A stretch of DNA of 64,000 bases, from the NCBI RefSeq assembly GCF_018417475.1, contig NZ_CP054856.1, forward strand, positions 1,643,001 to 1,707,000, given 5' to 3'. This document shows positions 35,489-43,568 of the stretch, piece by piece. This stretch comes from Novosphingobium decolorationis. Its GTDB lineage: Bacteria > Pseudomonadota > Alphaproteobacteria > Sphingomonadales > Sphingomonadaceae. The position numbers and the translations under genes were made by a program. The notes beneath the pieces were generated by a model that was not told the origin of the DNA, made no database searches, and worked only from the letters and a program-made list of their open reading frames with translations. Positions within the stretch are counted from its first letter, which is position 1. Each line of letters begins with the position of its first letter.

Positions 35489-36376
35489 TTGGCCAAGAAG
35501 GTCTACATTACGTGTGCGGTTACCGGCAGTTCGCCCATGCCGGACCACCCCAACTTCCCGTTCCGCCCCGACCATGTCGCCGCCGAAGCCCTCGCCGCCG
35601 CCGAGGCAGGTGCCTCGATCATTCACGTCCACGTGCGTGACGGGAAGACCGGCGAACCCTCGCAGGCGCTCGACGACTACCGCGAGGTCGTGGGCCTGAT
35701 TCGCGAGAAGAACCGCGAGGTCATCCTCAACGTGACCACCGGGCCCGGCTGCACCTGGATGCAGAGCGAGGAAGATCCCAAGGTGTGCGGCGAAGGCACG
35801 CTGATGTTCACCGCCGAGCGGCGCCTCGAACACATCCTCGATCTCAAGCCCGACATGTGCACCCTCGACATCTGCACCATGCAGCTGTGGGGCGGCGTCG
35901 CGATCAACCTCGACCCGATGATCACGCGCATGGGCCACATGATCCAGGATGCCGGCGTCATGCCCGAGATCGAATGCTTCGAAGCCGGTGACTTCGTCTT
36001 TGCCGACGACCTCATGGCCAAGGGCGCGATCCCCAGGAATGTCCCCTTCTCCTTCGTGCTGGGTACCAAGTACGGCCTGCCCGCCACCCCCGAGGCGATG
36101 ATGTACGCAGCCAACCAGATCCCGCGCGGCGCGGCCTTCACCGGCTTTGGCGTCAGCCGCCATTCCTACCCGATGGCCGCACAGTCGGTGCTTCTGGGCG
36201 GGCATGTCCGCGTCGGCTTCGAGGACACGATCTGGCTGCGCAAGGGCCAGCTTGCCCCCGACAACGCCGCCCACGTGCGCTGGGCCGTCGACCTCATCGA
36301 CCGCATGGGCGCCGAGGTCTCGAGCGCGGGCGAGACGCGCGACCTGCTGGGCCTGGCGAACCACGCCTACGCCTGA
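35489..36376 (+). CDS. Beta-keto acid cleavage enzyme (BKACE, DUF849; VceA-like)
   Basis: 295-residue Zn-dependent enzyme. The family transfers the acyl part of a beta-keto acid to CoA: R-CO-CH2-COOH plus acetyl-CoA gives R-CO-CoA plus acetoacetate. His46 and His48 in IIHVHVRDGKTGEPSQ are the zinc ligands, at the same numbers as the family prototype Kce. VTTGPG and ECFEAGDFVFADDL follow. I choose the TTG at 35489 because AGAGGAGATC sits at RBS distance and the family N-terminus AKKVYITCAVTGS begins there; an ATG eight codons upstream is in frame. As recalled, VceA of SYK-6 is such an enzyme and turns vanilloyl acetic acid into vanilloyl-CoA. Confidence 0.87.
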   Translation: MAKKVYITCAVTGSSPMPDHPNFPFRPDHVAAEALAAAEAGASIIHVHVRDGKTGEPSQALDDYREVVGLIREKNREVILNVTTGPGCTWMQSEEDPKVCGEGTLMFTAERRLEHILDLKPDMCTLDICTMQLWGGVAINLDPMITRMGHMIQDAGVMPEIECFEAGDFVFADDLMAKGAIPRNVPFSFVLGTKYGLPATPEAMMYAANQIPRGAAFTGFGVSRHSYPMAAQSVLLGGHVRVGFEDTIWLRKGQLAPDNAAHVRWAVDLIDRMGAEVSSAGETRDLLGLANHAYA

Positions 36377-36422
36377 GCGCGTCTGTCACCATCTGAGAGA
36401 ATAAAGAGGGAGTGGAGAGGAC

Positions 36423-37334
36423 ATGACACAGGTAAAGGGACGCACCGCGTTCATCACTGGCGGCGGTTCGGGCGTGGCGCTCGGCCAAGCCAAGGTTTTC
36501 GCCAGGGCTGGCTGCAAGGTCGCCATTGCCGACATCCGCCAGGACCACCTCGACGAGGCCATGGCCTGGTTCGAGGCCGAGAACGCCAAGGGCGCGAACT
36601 ACGAGGTGATGGCGGTCAAGCTCGACATCACCGACCGCGAGGCCTACGCCAAGGTCGCCGACGAGGTGGAAGCGAAGCTGGGCCCCGTCGAACTCCTGTT
36701 CAACACCGCCGGGGTCTCGCACTTCGGCGCCATCCAGGACGCCACCTACGACGACTGGGACTGGCAGATCGACGTCAACCTGCGCGGTGTGATCAACGGC
36801 GTGCGCACCTTCGTGCCGCGCATGATCGAGCGCGGCAACGGCGGCCACGTGGTCAACACCGCCTCGATGTCGGCCTTCGTGGCGCTCAAGGGCACGGGCA
36901 TCTACTGCACCACCAAGATGGCGGTGCGCGGGCTGACCGAGACCCTGGCCCTCGATCTGGAAGAGCATGGCATCGGCGTATCGCTGCTGTGCCCGGGCGC
37001 GGTCAACACCAACATTCACGAAGCGCTGCTGACCCGCCCCAAGCATCTGGCGGACACCGGCTACTACCAGGCCGGGCCGGAGATGTTCGCGCATCTCAAG
37101 AACGTGATCGAATGCGGCATGGAGCCCGAGACGCTGGCGAACCACGTCCTGAAGGCCGTGGAGGAGAACCAGCTTTACGTGCTCGCCTACCCGGAATTTC
37201 GCAAGCCGCTGGAAGACATCCACGCGCGCGTCATGGCCGCCCTCGCCAATCCCGAGGACGATCCCGACTACGACCGGCGCGTGGCGCACGGCGTACCGGG
37301 CGGCGAGGCCAAGGAGGAGGAAAAGACGGCATGA
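36423..37334 (+). CDS. SDR family oxidoreductase, LigD-like C-alpha-dehydrogenase
   Basis: 303-residue SDR with FITGGGSGVALGQAKVFARA, closely like the LigD N-terminus (GGASGAGFGQAKVF) as recalled. Asp ends strand beta-2 (IADIRQDH), favouring NAD. It has FNTAGVSHFG, the active site GIYCTTKMAVRG, and a long charged tail after LYVLAYPEFRKPLEDI. LigD-type enzymes oxidise the alpha-R alcohols of guaiacylglycerol-beta-guaiacyl ether. It follows the BKACE gene by 46 bases and overlaps the VOC gene by 4 bases, forming one operon. Exact stereospecificity cannot be read from sequence. Confidence 0.84.
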   Translation: MTQVKGRTAFITGGGSGVALGQAKVFARAGCKVAIADIRQDHLDEAMAWFEAENAKGANYEVMAVKLDITDREAYAKVADEVEAKLGPVELLFNTAGVSHFGAIQDATYDDWDWQIDVNLRGVINGVRTFVPRMIERGNGGHVVNTASMSAFVALKGTGIYCTTKMAVRGLTETLALDLEEHGIGVSLLCPGAVNTNIHEALLTRPKHLADTGYYQAGPEMFAHLKNVIECGMEPETLANHVLKAVEENQLYVLAYPEFRKPLEDIHARVMAALANPEDDPDYDRRVAHGVPGGEAKEEEKTA

Positions 37335-37768
37335 ACAGTCCCTTCCTCCAGTTCGAGACGCGGGTGCGAGCCCGCGTCGTCGCCCTCGACCACTTCTGCG
37401 TGGTTGCCGCGGACCTCGACCGTTCGGAAGCCTTCTACCGCGATGTGCTTTCGCTGGAATCGTGCCCTGCGCCCGCCCCGCTCACCCGCGAAACCGCGCG
37501 CTGGATCTACGATCACGAGGAGCGGCCGATCATCCATCTCAACGCGAAATCCGCGCCGCGCGCGATGGACCGCGACATGGCGAAGGGCCCGACCGGCGCG
37601 CTGCACCACATTGCGCTGCGCTGCGAAGGCTTCGACGACATCCGCGATCGCCTGGAAGACCGGGGGCTCACCTATGAGAGCAACCTGATCCAGTCGATCG
37701 GCCTGCGCCAGATCTTCGTCCACGATCCCGACGGAGTGCTGCTGGAGCTCAACTTCTTCGAGGATTGA
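37331..37768 (+). CDS. VOC (glyoxalase/bleomycin-resistance fold) metalloprotein
   Basis: 145-residue single-domain VOC protein. Likely metal ligands are His in VVALDHFCVVA, His in ALHHIALRC and Glu in VLLELNFFED, the usual H-H-E arrangement of these paired beta-alpha-beta-beta-beta units. It overlaps the LigD-like SDR stop by an ATGA. VOC proteins include isomerases, extradiol dioxygenases and glutathione-dependent enzymes. Here a role in handling a reactive keto intermediate or glutathione adduct is possible, but unproven. Confidence 0.8.
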   Translation: MNSPFLQFETRVRARVVALDHFCVVAADLDRSEAFYRDVLSLESCPAPAPLTRETARWIYDHEERPIIHLNAKSAPRAMDRDMAKGPTGALHHIALRCEGFDDIRDRLEDRGLTYESNLIQSIGLRQIFVHDPDGVLLELNFFED

Positions 37769-37785
37769 AGAGAGACAAGCGACTG

Positions 37786-37898
37786 ATTCAAGGGGCCATC
37801 GCCCCTAGACCCCGGAATGGGTGACCTCGCCGCTCTTTGTTAGAGGTTAGCTCGACAGGTTTGGGAGCCCGAGGGCGATGGCCCTCGGTTTCATTCTT
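37786..37898. repeat. Dispersed paired-palindrome element, copy 4 (reverse orientation)
   Basis: ATTCAAGGGGCCATCGCCCC then TAGACCCC (37786-37813), and, after GGTGACCTCG, the half TTGGGAGCCCGAGGGCGATG then GCCCTCGG (37861-37888). The order and sense are the reverse complement of copies 1 and 5. It fills the gap between convergent genes. Confidence 0.75.
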
Positions 37899-37907
37899 CT
37901 GCCTTCC

Positions 37908-38654
37908 TTAAACAGAAAGCGTACCCAGCACCCCGCCATCGACTGCAAGGCTCTGCCCGGTCACGTGCGAGGCCGCGTCCGAGAGCAGGAACGCGGCCAC
38001 CGCGCCCAGTTCGTCGGCGCTTCCCGTGCGCCCCTGCGGCACGCGCGCGGCGATCTGCTCCAGCGCGTCGGGCGGGAGCGCGGCGAACATCTCGGTATCG
38101 ATGAAACCGGGCACCACGCAATTGCAGCGAACGCCGTGGGGCGCCGCTTCCAGCGCGACCGCGCGCGCAAGCCCCAGCACCGCGTGCTTGGAAGCCACGT
38201 ACGCCACGTTGTTCGCCATGCCGCGTTCGCTCGCAAGGCTGCCCGTTACCAGGATCGCGCCGCGTCCACGTGCTTTCATCGCTGGCAGCACCTGCGCGAT
38301 GGCGCGATAGGGGGCCGTCAGGTTGACGTTGAGAACCTGCGCGAACGCCTCCTCGCCATAGTCCTCCACTGCCGCGAAGGAACCACCCGTTCCAGCATTG
38401 AGAAACAGCCCGTCAATCGGCCCGCCCGCCTCCACGGCGGCATCCAGCGCGGCCGCCTGCGCGGCTCCATCACTGACGTCGACCGCGAACCAGCGCGCGC
38501 CCTCGCCCAGCTCGGCGGCCAGAGCCTCCAGCCGTTCGGCTCGGCGCGCCATCAGCGTGACCGCCCCGCCGCGCGCGGCGATCGCCTTCGCGGTGGCGGC
38601 CCCGATCCCGCTCGACGCGCCGGTGACGATGATGTGCTTGCCGGTAAAATTCAT
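37908..38654 (-). CDS. SDR family oxidoreductase (FabG-like)
   Basis: 248-residue classical SDR without the C-terminal extension of the C-alpha-dehydrogenases. It has VTGASSGIGAATAKAIAARGG, LNAGTGG in place of NNAG, catalytic Ser/Tyr/Lys in VTGSLASERG and VAYVASKHAVLG, and the classical end VTGQSLAVDGG. The Arg pair after strand beta-2 (LMARRAERL) suggests NADP(H). It is last in the minus-strand operon that begins with the TonB receptor, 21 bases after the amidohydrolase. Substrate unknown. Confidence 0.85.
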   Translation of the reverse strand: MNFTGKHIIVTGASSGIGAATAKAIAARGGAVTLMARRAERLEALAAELGEGARWFAVDVSDGAAQAAALDAAVEAGGPIDGLFLNAGTGGSFAAVEDYGEEAFAQVLNVNLTAPYRAIAQVLPAMKARGRGAILVTGSLASERGMANNVAYVASKHAVLGLARAVALEAAPHGVRCNCVVPGFIDTEMFAALPPDALEQIAARVPQGRTGSADELGAVAAFLLSDAASHVTGQSLAVDGGVLGTLSV

Positions 38655-38675
38655 GAGCCCTGCCTTTTTGCCGTC

Positions 38676-39551
38676 TCAGCCCGCGAGCCCCAGAACCCGC
38701 GCTGCGTTGTCCTTCATGATGCCCGGCATGACCTCGTCCTTGAAGCCGATGCCCCTCGCCGCCTCGATCCACTTGTCCGGGCGGATCAGCGGAAAGTCGG
38801 AGCCGAACATCATCTTGTGTTTGAGCTGCCCATTCGCGTAGCGCACGATCTGTGGCGGGAAGTACTTGGGGCTCCAGCCCGAGAGGTCTATGAAGACGTT
38901 CTCCTTGTGGAGCGCCATCGACAGGCTCTCATCCACCCAGGGCCAGCTGGGATGGGCCAGAATGATCTTCATGTCGGGGAAGTCCACCGCGACATCGTCG
39001 ACCAGCATCGGGCGCCCATATTTCAGGCGCAGCCCCCCGCCGCCGCGCATGCCGGTGCCCATGCCCGAATGGCCGGTGTGGAAGATGGCGGGCAGACCGT
39101 ACTCGGCGATGACTTCGTAGATGGGATAGCCGACCCGGTCGGCCGGGTGGCAGTCCTGCATGATCGCGTGGAACTTGAAGCCCCGCACGCCATGGTTCTC
39201 AATAAGGTCGCGGGCCTCCCGCGCGCCCATTTTCCCTTTGCGCGGGTCGATCGAGGCGAAGGGAATGCACACGTCGGAATTCGCTGCGGCAAACTCAGCC
39301 ACCTCGTAGTTCGAAACCCGCTTTGCCCCCACCCCGCTCTCGCAATCGACCGTGAAGAGGCAGAAGGCGATGTTCTGCTCCCGGTAGATCTGTGCGATCT
39401 CGGGCATCTTCGGGCGTTCGCGCGGTGCCTTGAAATAGGCCGACGCCGCGTCGAAGAACTGCGCCATCACCGGGTCTTCCGGATCGTGGCAGGATACCTC
39501 GGCGTGCACGTGAACGTCGATGGCGGCAAGCCGCGCGAGATCGAGCGTCAC
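38676..39551 (-). CDS. Amidohydrolase-2 family metal-dependent hydrolase/decarboxylase
   Basis: 291-residue TIM-barrel protein. Metal-site elements are HxH in IDVHVHAEVS, His in FKFHAIMQD, His in IFHTGHSGMG, His in ILAHPSWPWVDE and Asp in MFGSDFPLI. This family includes decarboxylases such as LigW and the C-C hydrolase LigY. The overall sequence is not close to either, so I leave the reaction open; cleavage or decarboxylation of a side-chain product of an oxidised dimer would fit. The start overlaps the quinohemoprotein stop (ATGA), so both are translated together. Confidence 0.78.
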   Translation of the reverse strand: MTLDLARLAAIDVHVHAEVSCHDPEDPVMAQFFDAASAYFKAPRERPKMPEIAQIYREQNIAFCLFTVDCESGVGAKRVSNYEVAEFAAANSDVCIPFASIDPRKGKMGAREARDLIENHGVRGFKFHAIMQDCHPADRVGYPIYEVIAEYGLPAIFHTGHSGMGTGMRGGGGLRLKYGRPMLVDDVAVDFPDMKIILAHPSWPWVDESLSMALHKENVFIDLSGWSPKYFPPQIVRYANGQLKHKMMFGSDFPLIRPDKWIEAARGIGFKDEVMPGIMKDNAARVLGLAG

Positions 39552-41812
39552 GGACGGCGGCCCGTCGCCTGCTGGTCCTTCACGATCTGCGCCGCCGCTT
39601 TGGTGGCCTCGCTGGCCGGGACACTGGGCGCGGCCTTTGGCGCCTTGCCCGACTTGGCCTCGAGCGCCTTGTCCTCGTTGGCGCGGTGGATGATGTACTG
39701 GCGCACGTCCTCCACTTCCTCCGGCGTCAGAGTGTCGGCGAAGCTGACCATGCCCAGGTCCTCAAGCGCCCCGTCATGGACCACCTGCTGGAAGGCGTCA
39801 TGGTCCTGGACGAAGCCCGAGCGGCGAAGGTCGGGCAGCACGCCGCCGCCGATGGCCGCATCGCCGTGGCAGGTGGAGCAGAAGCGTCCGAAGCGGTAGC
39901 CACCGCGCGCGACCTGCTCCTTGGTCCCGGCGAACGGCGGCGGGTCGAGCGGCAGTTCATCGAGCGTCAGCGGCTCCGAAAGCTTCGCCTTGCCATCGAG
40001 CTTGAAGACGAGCAGGCGGCTCACATTGCGCACCGGCCCGCCATCCTGCGAAAGGATGCCCGGCGCCAGCGCCCAGATCCCGCCCCAGCCCGCGACCAGA
40101 GCCACGTACTGCGTGCCGTCGATCTCGTAGGTGATCGGGGGCGCGACAACCCCGGTCTGGACCGGATAGGACCACAGCTCCTTGCCCGTGTCCGACGCAT
40201 AGGCAACGAGATTGCTTTTCATGTTGCCCTGGAAGACGAGGCCGCCGCCTGTCGCCAGTACGCCGCCGTTGTTGACGCTGGGCAACGTGACCTTCCAGCG
40301 CGCCTTCTGCGCGACCGGGTCCCAGGCAATCAATTCGCCCTTGGTGGCATCGGCCGCCGCCTTGCGCACCGCCGGATCGGCCGGCATCGCGCCTGCCGAC
40401 ATGTCGACGCCGGTGTTGAAGCCCTTGGGCTTGGCCTTCCAGTCCTTGTCGGGGAAATACGGCAAGGAGGCGAGCTGGGCAGGAATGTAGACCAGCTTGT
40501 CCTTGGGGCTGTAAGCCATCGGGTGCCACGAGTGCGCGCCGCCAGCCCCCGGCGATCCGATGAACATCTTGCCCGTCTTGTAGTAGCGCGCCTCGGGGTT
40601 CTCGATCGGGCGGCCCGTCTTGGGATCGAGACCCGTGGCCCAGTTCACCGGCACGAAGTTCTTGCCCGAGATGAACTGGCCCGTCTCGCGGTCGATCACG
40701 TAGAAGAAGCCGTTCTTGGGCGCCTGCATCAGCACCTTGCGCGGCTTGCCCTCGATTTCGAGGTCGGCGAGGATGATGCTCTGCGTCGCGGTGAAGTCCC
40801 AGGTTTCGCCCGGCGTCGTCTGGAAGTGCCAGACGTATTCGCCGGTCTCGGGACGGATGGCGACGATCGAGGAGAGGTAGAGGTTGTCCCCCTTGCCTTC
40901 CGAACGAATGCCCTGGTTCCAGGGAGAGCCGTTGCCCACGCCAATGTAAAGGAGGTCCAGTTCGGGATCGTAGGCCATCGAATCCCAGGCCGTACCACCG
41001 CCACCCTCGGCCCAGTACTCACCGTGCCAGGTCTTTTCCGCGTCCTTGAGGTACTTGGCCTCGTTCTTCCCCGGCGCATCGGGCACCGTGTAGAAGCGCC
41101 AGGCCTGCTCGCCGGTCTCGGCATCATAGGCCGTCACGTAGCCGCGCACGCCCATTTCGGCCCCGCCATTGCCGATCACGACCTTGCCCTTCACCACGCG
41201 CGGCGCGCCGGTGATGGTGTAGGGCTTGGTGGGATCGACCGTCTCCTTGATCCACAGCGGCTTGCCGGTCTTGCGGTCAAGCGCGACAAGGCGCCCGTCG
41301 AAGGTGCCCAGATAGAGCTTGCCCCCCCAGGCCGCGAGACCGCGGTTGACGACGTCGCAGCATCCCTTCACGCCTGCCGAGCCGGGCACCTCGGGGTCGT
41401 AGCCCCACAGCTGCTTGCCTGTCTTCGCATCATAGGCGCGCACCTTGGACCAGGCGGTGGTGATGTAGATCACCCCGTCAATGACGAGCGGGGTCGACTC
41501 CTGCCCGCGCGAGGTGTCGAGGTCCTGCGACCAGGCCAGCCCCAGCTTGCCCACGGTCTCCCGATTGATCTGGTCGAGCGGGGAGTAGCGCTGCTCATCG
41601 TAGGTGCGCCCATAGCTCAGCCACTCGCTGTCCACGCCCTGTGCGATGAGCTGGCCATCGACGCCGGCTTCGCCACTGCCGTCCGCACTTGCCGTGCAGC
41701 CGGCAAGAATCAGGGCGCCGGACATCGCAAGCCCGGCCAGCCAGCCGCGCCGGGCCCGCACGCGACCTTGCCTTGCCTGCGAATTGCCCTGCGCGCCCGT
41801 CAGCCTGATCAT
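39548..41812 (-). CDS. PQQ-dependent quinohemoprotein alcohol dehydrogenase, lipoprotein
   Basis: 754-residue type II quinohemoprotein. The signal ends in a lipobox (ALILAGC, Cys39), so it is probably anchored in a membrane facing the periplasm. The eight-blade propeller shows repeated W motifs, the vicinal disulfide GVKGCCDVVNRG at the PQQ site, and GGGGTAWDSM. A C-terminal cytochrome c domain carries FCSTCHGDA (heme) and a distal Met (LEDLGMVSF). It oxidises an alcohol and passes electrons to the respiratory chain. Its operon has a TonB receptor and two GSTs, so a lignin dimer or its hydroxymethyl group is the likely substrate. Start ATG 41812 is preferred to an upstream TTG. Confidence 0.88.
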   Translation of the reverse strand: MIRLTGAQGNSQARQGRVRARRGWLAGLAMSGALILAGCTASADGSGEAGVDGQLIAQGVDSEWLSYGRTYDEQRYSPLDQINRETVGKLGLAWSQDLDTSRGQESTPLVIDGVIYITTAWSKVRAYDAKTGKQLWGYDPEVPGSAGVKGCCDVVNRGLAAWGGKLYLGTFDGRLVALDRKTGKPLWIKETVDPTKPYTITGAPRVVKGKVVIGNGGAEMGVRGYVTAYDAETGEQAWRFYTVPDAPGKNEAKYLKDAEKTWHGEYWAEGGGGTAWDSMAYDPELDLLYIGVGNGSPWNQGIRSEGKGDNLYLSSIVAIRPETGEYVWHFQTTPGETWDFTATQSIILADLEIEGKPRKVLMQAPKNGFFYVIDRETGQFISGKNFVPVNWATGLDPKTGRPIENPEARYYKTGKMFIGSPGAGGAHSWHPMAYSPKDKLVYIPAQLASLPYFPDKDWKAKPKGFNTGVDMSAGAMPADPAVRKAAADATKGELIAWDPVAQKARWKVTLPSVNNGGVLATGGGLVFQGNMKSNLVAYASDTGKELWSYPVQTGVVAPPITYEIDGTQYVALVAGWGGIWALAPGILSQDGGPVRNVSRLLVFKLDGKAKLSEPLTLDELPLDPPPFAGTKEQVARGGYRFGRFCSTCHGDAAIGGGVLPDLRRSGFVQDHDAFQQVVHDGALEDLGMVSFADTLTPEEVEDVRQYIIHRANEDKALEAKSGKAPKAAPSVPASEATKAAAQIVKDQQATGRRP

Positions 41813-41915
41813 GTCCAAACCCAATCCTCTCGTGCGTTCCGGTGTCCCCCGCGCCTTGTGCCGGCAGGTGGGACCAGGAACCTTCTCTCATCGTGTCTTC
41901 GTTTCGTGCCCGGGC

Positions 41916-42713
41916 TCAGCCCCAGCGGTTGATTTCCGGCCCGGGCGCCCAGCTGCGCTCCGGCGCCTCGCTCGTGGCCCTGGCCAGAGCCGCCTGAACG
42001 CTCGGGCGCGCCTTCACGCGCTTCATCCAGGCCTGGGTCTCGCTCTTGCCCTTGAAGGCCTCGGGAACGATCGGCTCCATGCCGACCAGCCAGGCGAAGG
42101 TCTCGAAGTCGGCAATGGTCAGCGCGCCCATCAGCCATTCCCGGCCATCGGCAAGCTGCTTTTCGCAGCGTTCGACGGCCTGCATGACCTTGGCCTCGCA
42201 GTCCTTGAGCTGCGCGTCGTCGGCTTCGCCGTCGCGCACCAGGTCCCAGCGCACCTTGAGGTCGGCGCTCACGATGGGTTCCACCTGGGCGGCGAAGGCA
42301 TCCTCGCTCAGCGCCTCGAGACGCTGGTGCGAGGTGGCCAGATTGCCCAGCAGGGACGCCGCGGGGGACAGCCGCTCGGTGATCTGGCGGCACCACATCA
42401 TCATTTCCCAGTGCGCATAGGCATCTTCGGGCTGGAGCGAGGTGCCGCCCCCGACCTCGTCGAAGAACTGGGCCAGAAAGACGGACTCGGTCATCGCCTC
42501 TCCGTCGATCACGAGGACAGGTCCCTCGCCTTCCACGCCCATGTCGCGGGCGAGTGGCTCGGTGACACCGGGCAGCGTATGCCGCTTGCCGCCCAGAAGA
42601 TCGATGGCATGACACGCGATATCGAGTGCCGTGTCGGCACCTGTCTCGGCCATGGCGGCGAGCACCGCCAGCGAGGGCCCGTTGGGCTCACCGTGATAGA
42701 GGATCGTCGCCAT
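41916..42713 (-). CDS. Glutathione S-transferase, second subunit of a BaeAB-like pair
   Basis: 265-residue GST-fold protein. The N-terminus TILYHGEPNGPSLAVLAAMAE is diverged from LigF at the usual glutathione Ser/Pro region, and an insertion (HAIDLLGGKRHTL) precedes the ESVFLAQFFDE helix. The C-terminal GST domain has GALTIADFETFAWLVG. It starts in the stop codon of the preceding GST gene (TGATG, 1-base overlap), which strongly suggests a stoichiometric heterodimer. Established: Novosphingobium BaeA/BaeB form a heterodimeric beta-etherase encoded by adjacent genes. Which subunit this is I cannot say. Confidence 0.75.
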   Translation of the reverse strand: MATILYHGEPNGPSLAVLAAMAETGADTALDIACHAIDLLGGKRHTLPGVTEPLARDMGVEGEGPVLVIDGEAMTESVFLAQFFDEVGGGTSLQPEDAYAHWEMMMWCRQITERLSPAASLLGNLATSHQRLEALSEDAFAAQVEPIVSADLKVRWDLVRDGEADDAQLKDCEAKVMQAVERCEKQLADGREWLMGALTIADFETFAWLVGMEPIVPEAFKGKSETQAWMKRVKARPSVQAALARATSEAPERSWAPGPEINRWG

Positions 42714-43480
42714 CAGATGCGCTCCTGTTCGAGAATGGTCACGCGCTTCACCATGTCGGTGCGCCCCAGCGCCCAGCAGTCCTTCACCGCCTTGCGCGCA
42801 TAGATCGCGCGCAGCCAGCGCAGGAGATTGGGGGTAAGCTCGTCGTTGGAGAGCTCGGGCTGGCTTAGCGGAATGGCGTAAGCCAGGTTGAAGCCGTTGA
42901 TATCGGCAAGCGAGTAGCTGTCGCTGCCAAGCCATTCGCGCTTGCCCAGTTCCTTCTCCAGCATCGCGATGCCCATCGCCACGCGGCGCTGGCTCTCGGC
43001 GATCTCGGCCTCGGAGAACGTCCCGTAGATGGCCTTGCGCCAGGAGACGCGGCGTTCGGGCATGGGAATGCGCTCAATCGCGGCTTCGAGTTCGGCCGGG
43101 TCGCGCTGGCGCACGACGGGACCGATGAAGACCGACCAGCCGATCATCGAGAAGCTGGGGGCGAGCCACTGGTCCATGAACTTCATCCACCAGCGCACGC
43201 GCCAGCGATCACGCGCATCGGCGGGCATCAGGTCGGGGCCCTCGAAGCACTCGTTCACGTATTCCATGATCGCGGTGCTCTCGACGAGAACCTTGTCGCC
43301 ATGGGTCATCGCCGGGATCGTCCCCTGCGGGTTGATCGCCAGGTATTCCGGGCGGTGCTGATCGAAGTTCAGCATGTCGATGTAGTGGCTGTCGAAGGGA
43401 ACGCCCTTTTCCATCAGCGCCAGCATCGGCTTGCCCGAGTTGGCGTTGGGCTCCCAGTGGTAAAGCGTGACCTCGGCCAT
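42713..43480 (-). CDS. LigF-type glutathione S-transferase, first subunit of a BaeAB-like pair
   Basis: 255-residue LigF-like GST. It begins VTLYHWEPNANSGKPMLALM, where the N-S-x-K-P pattern corresponds to ANSLKPL in LigF, and continues INPQGTIPAM, LVESTAIMEYVNECFEGP and the helical domain SYSLADINGFNLAYA. Identity to the LigF of this window is visible throughout, including IPMPERRVSWRKA against IPIPEQQAKWRSA. It is followed with a 1-base overlap by a second GST, so the two likely form a heterodimer like BaeAB, which cleaves beta(R)-aryl ethers. It lies 88 bases after the TonB receptor gene. Confidence 0.8.
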   Translation of the reverse strand: MAEVTLYHWEPNANSGKPMLALMEKGVPFDSHYIDMLNFDQHRPEYLAINPQGTIPAMTHGDKVLVESTAIMEYVNECFEGPDLMPADARDRWRVRWWMKFMDQWLAPSFSMIGWSVFIGPVVRQRDPAELEAAIERIPMPERRVSWRKAIYGTFSEAEIAESQRRVAMGIAMLEKELGKREWLGSDSYSLADINGFNLAYAIPLSQPELSNDELTPNLLRWLRAIYARKAVKDCWALGRTDMVKRVTILEQERI

Positions 43481-43568
43481 CGCGTCTCTCCCCCGTGCGT
43501 CTATCGTATCGAAATGGGTGCGGCGGGACAGGCCCGGGGGCCTGCCCCGCCGCGAGGGGTTCGGATCG

